64,000 nt of DNA from JANYHF01 sp963732765 (GCA_963732765.1 CAVTAS010000008.1:496001-560000); one strand, 5' to 3'. Positions 17,253 through 26,480 are shown, numbered from the stretch's first letter. Program-made: numbers and translations. Notes: a model not told the origin generated them from the sequence alone.

Positions 17253-18247
17253 GCCGTGGCTCCTCCGGCGGCGGCGCGGCGAGCTTCGGGCAGGATCAGT
17301 TTGCCCGAGCGGCGTTCGGCGCGCGCATTGACGAGGACCGCGGCAAGGATGACGGCGCCCGAAATCAGCATCTGCCAGAACGGCGAGACATTGATGACCG
17401 GCAGCGCGTTGACGACGACGCCAAGGAACAGCGCACCGAGCAGCGCGCCGCGCACCGTGCCGATGCCGCCGGCAATCGAGACGCCGCCGATAACGCAGGC
17501 CGCGATCACGGTCAGTTCGTAGCCGCTAGCGATGTCCGTGTATGCCACACCCAAGCGCGAGACCCAGAGGAATCCGGCCAGCCCCGCGACCGCGCCGGCC
17601 AGGGTGTAGACCAGGAACTGGATGCGCCCAATGCTGATGCCGCAATAGCGCGCTGCCATCGGATTGCCGCCGACGGCATAGATGGCACGGCCGATTGGGG
17701 TCTGGGTCATCAAGTACCAGAAGGCCGCAGCGACCAGGACTGGGATGATCACTAACACCGGCACGCCGAGGATCGATGAATGCGGAAAGTCCAGGAAGGC
17801 CGGGCTCATGTCCTTGGAGGTGAGCCAGGCGCCGCCCGAGAAAATGTGAATAAAGCCGCGGAAGATCGAATAGGTGCCGAGGGTCGCCACGATGGGCGGA
17901 ATGCCGACGCCCGCAATCAGACCGCCGTTGATGGCCCCGAGGAGAGCGCCGGTGCCGATGGCCATGGCGATGATGACCGGTATCGGGATCCATGGTGCGG
18001 CGCGGGCGGCAAGCGTCACCACCATGCCGGAGAGGGCGAGATTGGCGGCAGCCGAGAGGTCGATGCCGCGCGTGAGAATGACCGCCATCTGCGCGAGCGC
18101 CAGCATGAACAGGAAGCTAGTATCCGTCAGCATGCTGGCGATACTGTCGGCCGTCAGGAACACCGGCGCGCGGATGCCGACGCCGGCGAACAGCAGCGCG
18201 ACGATGATGGCAAGCAGGATGTCGCGGTTCTTGAGCAGTGACGTCAC
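17249..18247 (-). CDS. rhaP: Rhamnose ABC transporter permease
   Basis: 332 residues from a GTG whose bases overlap the rhaT stop (GTGA). A multi-pass inner-membrane protein of the sugar-specific BPD_transp_2 family. It has the N-terminal region LAQMAVILTRGIDLSAAANLALSG, the motif GIPPIVATLGTYSIFRGF, the loop VGGNPMAARYCGI, and YELTVIAACVIGGVSIAGGIGT, which contacts the ATPase. It pairs with RhaQ to form the channel. Length is normal and the frame is intact, unlike its neighbour. Confidence 0.9.
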   Translation of the reverse strand: MTSLLKNRDILLAIIVALLFAGVGIRAPVFLTADSIASMLTDTSFLFMLALAQMAVILTRGIDLSAAANLALSGMVVTLAARAAPWIPIPVIIAMAIGTGALLGAINGGLIAGVGIPPIVATLGTYSIFRGFIHIFSGGAWLTSKDMSPAFLDFPHSSILGVPVLVIIPVLVAAAFWYLMTQTPIGRAIYAVGGNPMAARYCGISIGRIQFLVYTLAGAVAGLAGFLWVSRLGVAYTDIASGYELTVIAACVIGGVSIAGGIGTVRGALLGALFLGVVVNALPVINVSPFWQMLISGAVILAAVLVNARAERRSGKLILPEARRAAAGGATA

Positions 18248-19752
18248 GTCCGCGCCTCCCCGTGTCCCGACCCGCTGGCCGCGCTTACGATCGCCTCGGC
18301 GCTCGCCTCGCCACGCGAGAATTCGCTGACGATGCGGCCCTCATGCATGACGATGATGCGGTCGGACATGCCCATGATCTCGGGCAGTTCGGAGGACACC
18401 AGGATGATCGCGAGGCCTTCGCCGGCCAGTTCCCCCATAAAATCGTGCACGGCGGCCTTGGAGCCGATATCGATGCCCTTGGTCGGCTCGTCGAGAATGA
18501 TGATGCGGGGTTTGGTGGCCAGCCACTTGCCGATCACCACTTTCTGCTGGTTGCCGCCCGAAAGCTCGCCCAGCCGCTGCTCCCAGTTGGCGGCCTTCAC
18601 CGACAGGCGGCGGCCGAGGGCGCGCGTGGTGTCCAACTCGCGGCCGAGGTTGATGGCGCCGCCCGAGACGTGCGCGGAGAGATTGGCCAGTGTCATGTTT
18701 TCGCGGATGCCGAAAGGCAGAATGGCGCCCTGCTCTTGGCGGTCCTCCGGCACATAGGCGATGCCGGCCGCGATCGCCGCCGTGGACGAGCCGATGGCGA
18801 TATCGGCTCCGTCGATTCGTACCCGGCCGCGCGTTATCGGCGTCAAGCCAAACAAGCCCATCATGCATTCCGAGCGTCCCGCTCCGACCAGGCCGTAGAC
18901 GCCGAGCACTTCGCCCCTGCGCAGTTTGAAACTGACGCCGTCGAACTCGGTGGCGTTGGAAAGGTCATCCACTTCCAGAACCACGTCGCCGATCGGCACG
19001 TTGCGCTTTGGGAAGGCCTGGTCGACCGGGCGCCCGACCATCAGGCGCACAAGATCGGCCTGCGTCACATCCTTGATGGCGCCTTCGCCCACCTGCTCGC
19101 CGTCACGCAGGCAAGTCCAGCGGTCGGCGATGCGGAAGATCTCCTGGAACTTGTGCGAGATGAAGACGATGGCGCGCCCTTGAGCTTTCAGCTGCTCGAC
19201 AATGCGGTAGAGATCGCCAATCTCGCGTTCCGAAAGCGCCGAAGTCGGCTCGTCCATGATGATGATGCGTGCGTCGTGCGACAGCGCGCGGGCGATCTCG
19301 ACCAGATGTTTCTGGGCGACGCCGAGGCGTTTCAGCAGTGTATCGGGGGTGAAATCGGCCTCCAGGCGGCCCAGCAGATCGGCTGTCCGGCCGCGCATAG
19401 TCGCCCAATCGACCCGCCCCCGCGACAGGGTCGGCATGTGGCCCATGAAGATGTTCTCGGCGACCGAGAGATCATCGAACATCACGGTTTCCTGGTGGAT
19501 CGCCGTGATGCCGGCAGCCCAGGATTCGCGCGGGCTGGAGAAAGTGACGGTCTTGCCTGCAACGTGCACTGAGCCTTCGTCGGGCGTATAGATGCCGGTT
19601 AGGATTTTCACCAGCGTTGATTTGCCTGCGCCATTCTCGCCCAGCAGCGCCATGACTTCGCCGCCGCGCAGGGTCAGGCCGACCTTGTGCAGCGCCCGCA
19701 CGCCGGGAAAGGACTTCGAGACGCCGGACACGGAGAGAAGGGCTGGGGACAT
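18244..19752 (-). CDS. rhaT: Rhamnose ABC transporter ATP-binding protein
   Basis: 502 residues from ATG 19752 (MSPALLSVSGVSKSFPGVRAL); an ATG nine bases further up (19761) is in frame. Two tandem ABC domains. The first has Walker A GENGAGKSTLVKIL, a degenerate signature region (RLGVAQKHLVEIARALSH) and Walker B IIIMDEPTSAL. The second has GLVGAGRSECMMGLFG in place of a full Walker A, signature LSGGNQQKVVIGKWL and Walker B IIILDEPTKGID. This is the sugar-type RbsA/MglA layout. It energises RhaPQ. Its start codons lie inside the palindromic repeat at 19745-19933. Confidence 0.92.
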   Translation of the reverse strand: MSPALLSVSGVSKSFPGVRALHKVGLTLRGGEVMALLGENGAGKSTLVKILTGIYTPDEGSVHVAGKTVTFSSPRESWAAGITAIHQETVMFDDLSVAENIFMGHMPTLSRGRVDWATMRGRTADLLGRLEADFTPDTLLKRLGVAQKHLVEIARALSHDARIIIMDEPTSALSEREIGDLYRIVEQLKAQGRAIVFISHKFQEIFRIADRWTCLRDGEQVGEGAIKDVTQADLVRLMVGRPVDQAFPKRNVPIGDVVLEVDDLSNATEFDGVSFKLRRGEVLGVYGLVGAGRSECMMGLFGLTPITRGRVRIDGADIAIGSSTAAIAAGIAYVPEDRQEQGAILPFGIRENMTLANLSAHVSGGAINLGRELDTTRALGRRLSVKAANWEQRLGELSGGNQQKVVIGKWLATKPRIIILDEPTKGIDIGSKAAVHDFMGELAGEGLAIILVSSELPEIMGMSDRIIVMHEGRIVSEFSRGEASAEAIVSAASGSGHGEART

Positions 19753-19933
19753 GATGTTCATCTTCGGCGGAGCCGGAATGTCAAATTGGACGCCGGACCC
19801 GGCGCCGAAGATGAACTTCGTGTCCCCGTTGGCGGCACGCGTAGTCCAACGGGGAAACGAAGTTCATCTTCGGCCCGAAGCCTTCGACAAACTGCGACGA
19901 GCAAACCGGGCCGAAGATGAACATCATGTCCCC
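19745..19933. repeat. Two tandem palindromes built from four copies of a 24-26 base motif
   Basis: Four related copies alternate in direction: 19745-19770 (forward), 19804-19827 (reverse), 19851-19874 (forward), 19908-19933 (reverse). The forward form begins GGGGACATGATGTTCATC and ends TTCGGC; copies differ at a few bases. They make two inverted-repeat pairs in the gap between rhaS and rhaT. The first copy includes both possible rhaT start codons. A further single copy lies at 52660-52684. Confidence 0.85.
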
Positions 19934-19959
19934 GGCCCGGTGTGTTTCCGTTCTACGAT

Positions 19960-20976
19960 CTAGAAGATCTTGGCGAACTTCTCGACGTTGGTCTTGTCGT
20001 ACACGAACGGATCGGCCATTGCGGCCTGGCCGTCGTCGCCGATCTTGGTCTCGCCCATGCGGCCCATCTTGACCGTCTTGCCGGGGCCGACGTCGCCGCC
20101 ATTCAAGATGCCGATCATAATCTGGGTCGAGGCATAGCCGTAGTCGACCGGGTTCCAGATCGCGAAGGTGTCGCAAGCGCCCTTCAGCACGTAGTCCTTC
20201 ATTTCCGAAGGCAGGCCGAGGCCGGTGATGAACACCTTGCCGACCAAGCCGCCGTCGACGATGGCCTTGGCGCCCGAGCGGATGCCGATGGTGGTCGGCG
20301 AGATCACGCCCTTCAGGTTCGGGTGCGACTTCACGAGGCCCTGCATTTCGCGATAGCTCTTGTCGTCCTGATCGTCGCCGTAGACGGTCGCGACCAGCGG
20401 CATGTCCTTGTATTCCGGCTTCTTCCACTCTTCCTTCATGGCCTCGATCCAGGAATTCTGGTTGGTCATGGTGGAAGCGGCCGACAGGATGGCGACTTCG
20501 CCCTTGCCGCCGAGGGTCTTGGCGATCATCTGCACCTGCTTGGCGCCAATGAGGGGCGTCGAAGAGGCGTTAAGGTGCATCAGGCGGCCTTCCGGAGCGA
20601 CGGCCGAGTCGAACGAGATGACCTTGGTGCCGCGCTGCGCAGCCTTCTTGCAAACCGGAACGAGCGCACTGGGATCATTGGCAGAAATGATCAGGCCGTC
20701 CACCTTCTGGGCGACCAGGGCGTCGAGCACGGCGATCTGTTCTTCGGCGGTCGCCTTGGTGGAGGCGGTGTAGATGATCTCGTAGCCGCCAGCTTCCTTG
20801 GCCGCTTCGGTGGCGCCAGCGGCGCAAGCGTCGAAATAGCTGTTGCCGAGGTTCTTGACGACCATGGCGATGCGCTTGCCATCGGCCATGGCGAAGCTGA
20901 TAACGCCCATCGGCAAAGCGGCGCCGGCAGCGCCGGCGGCCGCAAGTTTGAGTAGCTTACGACGATTGGTCAGCAT
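19960..20976 (-). CDS. rhaS: Rhamnose ABC transporter periplasmic binding protein
   Basis: 338 residues of the periplasmic-binding-protein type 1 (RbsB-like) sugar family. The N-terminal MLTNRRKLLKLAAAGAAGAA with a twin-basic start looks like a signal peptide cut near AMA-DG at about residue 31. Typical segments are IAMVVKNLGNSYFDACAAGA, VDGLIISANDPSALVPVCKK and ISFDSAV. It delivers rhamnose to RhaTPQ. GGGAGAAG lies just before the start. It is the first transporter gene after rhaR; the repeat cluster separates it from rhaT. Confidence 0.9.
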   Translation of the reverse strand: MLTNRRKLLKLAAAGAAGAALPMGVISFAMADGKRIAMVVKNLGNSYFDACAAGATEAAKEAGGYEIIYTASTKATAEEQIAVLDALVAQKVDGLIISANDPSALVPVCKKAAQRGTKVISFDSAVAPEGRLMHLNASSTPLIGAKQVQMIAKTLGGKGEVAILSAASTMTNQNSWIEAMKEEWKKPEYKDMPLVATVYGDDQDDKSYREMQGLVKSHPNLKGVISPTTIGIRSGAKAIVDGGLVGKVFITGLGLPSEMKDYVLKGACDTFAIWNPVDYGYASTQIMIGILNGGDVGPGKTVKMGRMGETKIGDDGQAAMADPFVYDKTNVEKFAKIF

Positions 20977-21009
20977 TTTGTCTTCTCCCTAGGTTGCCAC
21001 ACTTGGCCT

Positions 21010-21040
21010 CCAGTCTTCCGGCAGGTTTGCCGGCGACTGG
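21010..21040 (-). promoter_or_regulatory. Strong hairpin in the rhaR-rhaS gap
   Basis: CCAGTC (21010-21015) and CCGGCA (21018-21023) pair with TGCCGG (21028-21033) and GACTGG (21035-21040) round a GGTT loop. It sits about 35 bases before the rhaS start with no T-run after it, so it could act as an mRNA stabiliser or processing site rather than a terminator. Confidence 0.45.
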
Positions 21041-21080
21041 AATTCCTTGTTGTCTTCTACCGCAATTGGGGCGGGTTATC

Positions 21081-21902
21081 TCACGCTGCGGTCTCGGCTC
21101 CAGCGAATTCCTCTGACAGCGGCGCCACCATTACCTCGATACCGCTTGAGCGCAACATATCGAGCGATTGAGGCGAGGCTGTTTCGTCGGTTATGACGGT
21201 GGATACTCGCGAGAGCGGGCAGACCACGATAGATCCGCGCGGCTCGAACTTGGACGCGTCCACCAGCACCACCAGCTTTTGAGCGCGGGTCAGAAGTTTG
21301 GCCTCGGCGCGTGCGATCAGCGGGTCGCCCTCGATCACACCCATAGGACCAAGCGAGGCGCAGCTCATGAACATGGTGTCGGCGGCGTAGTGCTGGATGG
21401 CATCATCGTCGAACGGCGACAGGATGATGGCCTGCTTGCGATAAATCTCGCCGCCCGGAAGAATCACCCGGCTGCGTCCTCTTGCCATCAGCGCCTGGGC
21501 GATCGGGAACGAGTTGGTCAGGATGTTCAGCTGGCGCAGGCGCAATGGCTCGACCATCTCATAAGTGGTGGAGCCGGCGTTGATGATGATGGATTGTCCA
21601 TCGACGCAGAGTGTGGCGGCGGTCTCGGCGACGGCGCGCTTGCGGTCGAGATTGAGCGTGCGGCTGACCTCGAAGGCGCGCGTGCCCAGTTCCTGCCGGC
21701 GCATGGCGGGTCCAAGTTCTGCGCCGCCATGCACCCGCCGGATTGCGCCGGTCTCCTCAAGTTTCGCTAAGTCGCGCCGGATGCTGGCGCTGGAGGCGCC
21801 GGTTTCCCGCATCAGGTCGCGCACCGGTGCCATGCCACGCTCCCGCACCAGCCGGAGAATGGCTTGCCAACGTTCGCGTTCGTGCAGCGGATCGCGCATC
21901 AT
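21081..21902 (-). CDS. rhaR: DeoR-family regulator of rhamnose use
   Basis: 273 residues from ATG 21902 (MMRDPLHERERWQAILRL); the much longer open frame to 22112 is not used. The N-terminal DeoR winged helix covers about 8-65 (VRDLMRETGASSASIRRDL, then LEETGAIRRVHGGAEL). The C-terminal DeoRC sensor domain covers about 85-245 (IIINAGSTTYEMVEPLR, GGEIYRKQAI, VLVDASKFEPRGS). DeoR-type repressors respond to phosphorylated sugars; in Rhizobium the same-position gene controls rha genes. It lies immediately upstream of rhaS on the same strand and probably controls both arms of the locus. Confidence 0.85.
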   Translation of the reverse strand: MMRDPLHERERWQAILRLVRERGMAPVRDLMRETGASSASIRRDLAKLEETGAIRRVHGGAELGPAMRRQELGTRAFEVSRTLNLDRKRAVAETAATLCVDGQSIIINAGSTTYEMVEPLRLRQLNILTNSFPIAQALMARGRSRVILPGGEIYRKQAIILSPFDDDAIQHYAADTMFMSCASLGPMGVIEGDPLIARAEAKLLTRAQKLVVLVDASKFEPRGSIVVCPLSRVSTVITDETASPQSLDMLRSSGIEVMVAPLSEEFAGAETAA

Positions 21903-21933
21903 GGCGCAAAAGTAAGCAAGATCGCTCAGGTTT

Positions 21934-21952
21934 GTCAACGTCCCCCGTTGAC
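21934..21952 (-). promoter_or_regulatory. Inverted repeat upstream of rhaR, candidate operator
   Basis: GTCAACG (21934-21940) and CGTTGAC (21946-21952) are perfect 7-base inverted copies separated by TCCCC, starting 32 bases before the rhaR start. Position and symmetry fit autoregulation, but no known RhaR site was available to compare with. Confidence 0.35.
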
Positions 21953-22062
21953 GGTGAGCGATCCTGCTCCTAGTTTGCGCATCTTCGGCGCCTTGGTATG
22001 GGCGGCCTTCCAACGCCCCACACAACGCGAGGACGATTGCGGTGGCCGCTCTCAGCGAACCG

Positions 22063-22896
22063 TCAGAACTTGTAGCTCGCCCCCAAACGCAGCTGGTGCA
22101 GCTGGTTGCCATAAATCATCGTGTTGCCGTCGGCGTTTTGCAGCGTCACCGATCCGAAGTCGCTGTAGAGATATTCGGCACGCGTCGTCCAGCGGTCGTT
22201 GAGCGCGTACTCGGCGCCGGCGCCAACGGCGTAGCCCCACTTGTTCTGGCCCTCCCAGACCACCTGCTCGCCCGGGTTCGCGCCCTTCTGGATCTGGTTG
22301 TTGATGTTGGCGAAGGCGAGGCCCGCGGTGCCATAGACCATCACCCGGTCCATAATCCAACCGAGGCGCCCACGGATCGAGCCGAAGGAATTGTAGGACG
22401 CCTCTGTGGCGTCGTTATCAAAGATTTCGTTCGAGACTTTGCCATTGCCAGTACCCAGATCGACCTCGATGCCGGCAAGCGTGTTGGCGCCGACGTAGGT
22501 ATTGTAGCCCGCCCAGACGCCGCCTGCGATGCCGTCCAATCCTTCAACAGCATGGCCATGGTTGTTGTTGCGGTAGAAGTCGAGCGTCCAGACGCCATGC
22601 ATGCCGCCAACGAAACCGCCGGCATAGAACCCGCCCCAGTTGCGGCCAAGCGGGATCGGCATCTCAAGTGGCGGCGGTGGCACATCGGACACGATGCGGC
22701 GTTGGACAACAACCGGTTTGCGGACCTTAGGTTTGGCTTGCATGATGGCCGTTTGGGTCAGCTCGGTCGTTTCCGTGACGTCCGTGCCGGGCGTCACTTC
22801 GGCCGCCGCAACGGTTGTTGTGCTGACGATAGACGTGGTGAGAGCGATCAGCGCGAGCGGAAGCGCCCGCGCTGCGGTGTGTACCCCAGAAGTCAT
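22063..22896 (-). CDS. Outer-membrane beta-barrel protein (Omp25/RopB-like porin family)
   Basis: 277 residues. A signal peptide ends near residue 31 (VAAA). A Thr- and Pro-rich spacer follows (about 32-83), then an eight-stranded-barrel domain beginning NWGGFYAGGFVGGMHG. Barrel signs are GVWAGYNTYVG, GSIRGRLGWIMDRVMVYGTAGLAFANI, WGYAVGAGAEYALNDRWTTRAEYLY and the C-terminal phenylalanine (LRLGASYKF). The spacer is longer than in most Omp25 proteins. It lies between rhaR and the divergent rhaD, but a role in rhamnose passage is only a guess from position. Confidence 0.85.
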   Translation of the reverse strand: MTSGVHTAARALPLALIALTTSIVSTTTVAAAEVTPGTDVTETTELTQTAIMQAKPKVRKPVVVQRRIVSDVPPPPLEMPIPLGRNWGGFYAGGFVGGMHGVWTLDFYRNNNHGHAVEGLDGIAGGVWAGYNTYVGANTLAGIEVDLGTGNGKVSNEIFDNDATEASYNSFGSIRGRLGWIMDRVMVYGTAGLAFANINNQIQKGANPGEQVVWEGQNKWGYAVGAGAEYALNDRWTTRAEYLYSDFGSVTLQNADGNTMIYGNQLHQLRLGASYKF

Positions 22897-22911
22897 GTGA
22901 TCAGTCCCCAG

Positions 22912-22930
22912 TGATTCGATTTATCGATCA
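22912..22930. promoter_or_regulatory. Imperfect palindrome in the omp-rhaD divergent region
   Basis: TGATTCGAT and ATCGATCA form an imperfect dyad (one extra T) between the two divergent starts. It may be a regulator site for rhaD or the barrel gene. It differs from the dyad upstream of rhaR. Confidence 0.25.
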
Positions 22931-23044
22931 CAGCCGGGGCCTAATGGTCATCTGAGAAAGACCAAAATATGTTGTTTTAATCCAGAGAATTAAGACAAAG
23001 TGATCTGAGTATAAGCGAAAAATAGCCGAGAAGGACAAGGTGCC

Positions 23045-25144
23045 ATGGCCACAACGCGAGCAGATCGTCTGATAACGAACAAATGGAACGATGCGCAGGC
23101 TGCCAAACTCGATGAGCCGGGTCTGTTGCTCTATCGCTCCAACCTTCTTGGCAGTGATCTGCGCATCACCAACTTCGGCGGCGGCAACACATCGGCCAAG
23201 GTCGATATGATAGATCCACTGACGAAGAAACTGACCAGAGTGCTTTGGGTCAAGGGATCGGGCGGCGATATCGGATCCATGAAGTTGGATGGTTTTGCAA
23301 CGCTCTACATGGACAAGTTCCTTGGGCTGAAGGAACTCTACCGCGGCATCGCGCAAGAAGACGAGATGGTCGAACTGTTCAATCATTGCACGTTCAATCT
23401 CAACCCGCGCGCGACCTCGATCGATACGCCGCTGCACGGCTTTGTGTCCTATACGCATGTCGATCACGTCCATGCCGACGCGGTGATCGCAATTGCAGCG
23501 TCCTCGAACGCAGAGGAACTGACTCGCAAAGTCTACGGCGACGAAATTGGCTATCTGCCCTGGCAACGCCCTGGTTTCGATCTGGGGCTGAAGATCGGCG
23601 CCATGGCGGCGAAGAACCCCAAGATGGTTGGCGTGGTACTGGGCAGTCATGGGTTGTTCACTTGGGACAACACCGCCAAGGGCTGCTACCAGGTCACGCT
23701 GCGTATCATTCAGCAGGCGGTCGATTGGCTTGAAGCCAACGGCAAGACGCCCGCGTTCGGCGGCGCGCGCGTCGAGACAGCACCGGCGCCCAAGCGCGCC
23801 GAGATGGCCGAGCGCCTGATGCCGATGATCCGTGGAAAGATATCAAAGGACGAGCGAAAAGCCGGGCACTTCACCGATGCGCCTGAGGTGCTTGAGTTCG
23901 TCAACTCCAAGACGCTGGACACGCTCGCCCCGCTCGGTACATCGTGCCCGGATCATTTTCTGCGCACCAAGATCCGCCCGCTGGTGCTGCCGTTCGATCC
24001 CGCCACCGGCAAGATCGAAGATCTCACGGGCAAGCTGGATGCTCTGCTGGCGGATTATCGCAAAGGCTATGCGGCCTACTACGAGCGCTGCAAGCACGCC
24101 AACTCGCCGGCCATGCGCGATCCCAATCCGGTGATCTTCCTTATCCCAGGTGTCGGCATGCTGTCCTTCGCCAAGGACAAGCCAACAGCACGTATTGCCT
24201 CCGAATTCTACATCAACGCCATCAATGTGATGCGTGGCGCATCGGGCGTCTCGACCTACGTGGGATTGCCGGAGCAAGAGGCGTTCAGCATCGAATATTG
24301 GCTGCTGGAGGAGGCGAAACTCGCCCGCATGCCGAGACCCAAGGCGCTAGCGGGACGGGTGGCCTTCATCACTGGCGGGGCGGGCGGGATCGGCAGCGCA
24401 ACAGCCGCGCGCCTGCTGTCGGATGGGGCCTGCGTGGTGCTCGCCGACATCGACGAGGCTGCGCTTGCCGAGCGCGTCGAAGGCTTCGGCAAACAGTACG
24501 GCAAGGATATGGTGCGTGGACTGAAGATGGACGTGACCAAGGAAGACTCGGTCATTGCCGCCTTTAGCGAAGCTGTGCGCGCCTACGGCGGCCTCGACAT
24601 CGTCGTTTCCAACGCTGGCATAGCCACGGCCGCCAATGTCGAAGATACTACCCTCGCGCTGTGGCAGAGGAATATGGACATTATGTCTACGGGCTACTTC
24701 CTCGTCTCGCGCGAGGCCTTCAAGTTGATGCAGCGCCAGGCCAATGGCGGATGTATCGTCTTTGTCGCCTCCAAGAACGGCCTTGCCGCTTCGGCTGGAG
24801 CTTCGGCCTATTGCGCGGCGAAGGCTTCGGAGATCCATCTGGCGCGCTGCCTCGCTCTGGAAGGCGCGCCCTTCGGCATTCGTGTTAATACGGTCAACCC
24901 GGATGCTGTGCTTGCCGGCTCCAAGATCTGGCAAGGCGAATGGCGCCAGCAGCGCGCGGCCTCCTACAAGGTCGAGCCGGGCGGGCTGGAGGAAATCTAC
25001 CGCAACCGGTCCATGCTGAAACTGTCCGTGTTGCCGGAAGACATCGCCGAAGGCATCGCCTTTTTCGCCTCGGACCGGTCCGCCAAGTCCACCGGCAACA
25101 TTCTGAACGTTGACGCGGGCAACGCCCAGTCGTTCACGCGCTGA
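23045..25144 (+). CDS. rhaD: Bifunctional rhamnulose-1-phosphate aldolase / lactaldehyde (short-chain) dehydrogenase
   Basis: 699 residues, a two-domain fusion. Residues about 1-420 are a class II aldolase (LRITNFGGGNTSAKVDMID; LHGFVSYTHVDHVHADAVIAI supplies metal-binding histidines; VGVVLGSHGLFTW). Residues about 440-699 are a short-chain dehydrogenase with the nucleotide loop FITGGAGGIGSATA, IVVSNAGIAT, and a catalytic YCAAKASE in place of YxxxK. The enzyme splits rhamnulose-1-phosphate to dihydroxyacetone phosphate and L-lactaldehyde, which the second domain oxidises or reduces. AAGG precedes the ATG. It forms an operon with rhaI, divergent from the transport genes. Confidence 0.93.
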   Translation: MATTRADRLITNKWNDAQAAKLDEPGLLLYRSNLLGSDLRITNFGGGNTSAKVDMIDPLTKKLTRVLWVKGSGGDIGSMKLDGFATLYMDKFLGLKELYRGIAQEDEMVELFNHCTFNLNPRATSIDTPLHGFVSYTHVDHVHADAVIAIAASSNAEELTRKVYGDEIGYLPWQRPGFDLGLKIGAMAAKNPKMVGVVLGSHGLFTWDNTAKGCYQVTLRIIQQAVDWLEANGKTPAFGGARVETAPAPKRAEMAERLMPMIRGKISKDERKAGHFTDAPEVLEFVNSKTLDTLAPLGTSCPDHFLRTKIRPLVLPFDPATGKIEDLTGKLDALLADYRKGYAAYYERCKHANSPAMRDPNPVIFLIPGVGMLSFAKDKPTARIASEFYINAINVMRGASGVSTYVGLPEQEAFSIEYWLLEEAKLARMPRPKALAGRVAFITGGAGGIGSATAARLLSDGACVVLADIDEAALAERVEGFGKQYGKDMVRGLKMDVTKEDSVIAAFSEAVRAYGGLDIVVSNAGIATAANVEDTTLALWQRNMDIMSTGYFLVSREAFKLMQRQANGGCIVFVASKNGLAASAGASAYCAAKASEIHLARCLALEGAPFGIRVNTVNPDAVLAGSKIWQGEWRQQRAASYKVEPGGLEEIYRNRSMLKLSVLPEDIAEGIAFFASDRSAKSTGNILNVDAGNAQSFTR

Positions 25145-25157
25145 CAGGGAGAGCGAC

Positions 25158-26450
25158 ATGAGCTATCGCATCGGGCGGGATCAGATCGCCAGCCACAACG
25201 CCAAGCATATGGCGGCCATCACTGAGGATTACGACGCTCTGGGACGCACGCTGAAGCGGCGCGGCGTCGAAATCGAGGCCATCACGAAAGAGGTAATGGC
25301 GTTCGGCGTGGCCGTGCCGACCTGGGGTGTGGGGACGGGCGGCACGCGCTTTGCCCGCTTCCCAGGCGAGGGCGAACCGCGCAATATCTTCGACAAGATC
25401 GAGGATTGCGGGACTATCCAGGCCCTGACCCGCGCGACCCCTGCCATTTCCCCGCACATTCCTTGGGACAAGACTGGCGACCTGAAGGCGCTGAAAGAGG
25501 CCGCGACGGCCGAGGGCCTCGGTTTCGATGCCGTCAATTCAAACACTTTCCAGGATCAACCAGGGCAGACGCTGAGCTACAAATTCGGCTCACTGTCTCA
25601 CACCGAGAAGTCTGTGCGCGCGCAAGCTGTGGCGCATAATCTCGAGTGTATCGAGATCGGCAAGGCGCTTGGTTCAAAAGCGCTGACAGTCTGGATAGCC
25701 GACGGATCGAACTTTGCCGGACAATCCAATCTGACCAAGGCGTTGGACAACTATCTCAAGGCAATGTCTGACGTTTACGCGGGCCTGCCAAGCGACTGGC
25801 AGGTGTTCCTTGAGCACAAACTCTATGAGCCCGCGTTCTACTCAACTGTGATCTCCGATTGGGGCACCAGCTTTGCTGCGGCCCAGGAACTTGGCCCCAA
25901 GGCAAAGTGCCTGGTTGACCTGGGCCACCATGCTCCGAATGTGAATATCGAGCAGATCGTGGCGCGACTGGTTCGCTTCAAGAAGTTGGCCGGATTCCAT
26001 TTCAACGACAGCAAGTATGGCGACGACGACCTGGATTCAGGGTCGGTCGAGCCGTTCCGGCTGTTCCTGGTGTTCAACGAACTGGTCGACGCATCTCATC
26101 GCAAGGCCAACGGATTTGCCCCGGCCTATATGATCGATCAATCGCATAATGTGACCGATCCGGTCGAAAGCCTGATGCAGTCGGCCATCGAGTTGCAGCG
26201 TGCCTATGCTCAGGCGCTGCTGGTTGACCGTAGTGTTCTGGCGGGCTTGCAGGAAGGCAACGACGCTCTCGGCGCACATCTGGAGCTGAAGCGCGCCTTT
26301 ACAACCGATGTGTCGCCGCTGCTGGCGATGGCGCGCAACCGGGCCGGTGGAGCCGTTGCGCCAATCGAGTGCTATCGGGCGTCAGGCTATCGAGCGCACA
26401 AGGCCAAGGAGCGTCCGCCGTCCGGTGTCGCGTCGGCGGGGATAGTTTGA
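25158..26450 (+). CDS. rhaI: L-rhamnose isomerase (RhaI type)
   Basis: 430 residues from ATG 25158, with AGGGAGA upstream, 13 bases after rhaD; the open frame to 25110 is ignored. A TIM-barrel isomerase of the Rhizobium/Pseudomonas stutzeri type, not the E. coli RhaA type. Metal-site segments are VFLEHKLYEPAFYS, CLVDLGHHAPNVN and AGFHFNDSKYGDDDLDSG. It converts L-rhamnose to L-rhamnulose. A clear terminator follows at 26481. The C-terminal last 40 residues are variable. Confidence 0.93.
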   Translation: MSYRIGRDQIASHNAKHMAAITEDYDALGRTLKRRGVEIEAITKEVMAFGVAVPTWGVGTGGTRFARFPGEGEPRNIFDKIEDCGTIQALTRATPAISPHIPWDKTGDLKALKEAATAEGLGFDAVNSNTFQDQPGQTLSYKFGSLSHTEKSVRAQAVAHNLECIEIGKALGSKALTVWIADGSNFAGQSNLTKALDNYLKAMSDVYAGLPSDWQVFLEHKLYEPAFYSTVISDWGTSFAAAQELGPKAKCLVDLGHHAPNVNIEQIVARLVRFKKLAGFHFNDSKYGDDDLDSGSVEPFRLFLVFNELVDASHRKANGFAPAYMIDQSHNVTDPVESLMQSAIELQRAYAQALLVDRSVLAGLQEGNDALGAHLELKRAFTTDVSPLLAMARNRAGGAVAPIECYRASGYRAHKAKERPPSGVASAGIV

Positions 26451-26480
26451 TCAGCCCTTTTGGCAACTCAGAAAACAACA

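Noticed and set aside
19745..19933. Possible CRISPR array
   Set aside because: Only four copies in alternating direction, with unequal spacing and sequence differences; no cas genes.
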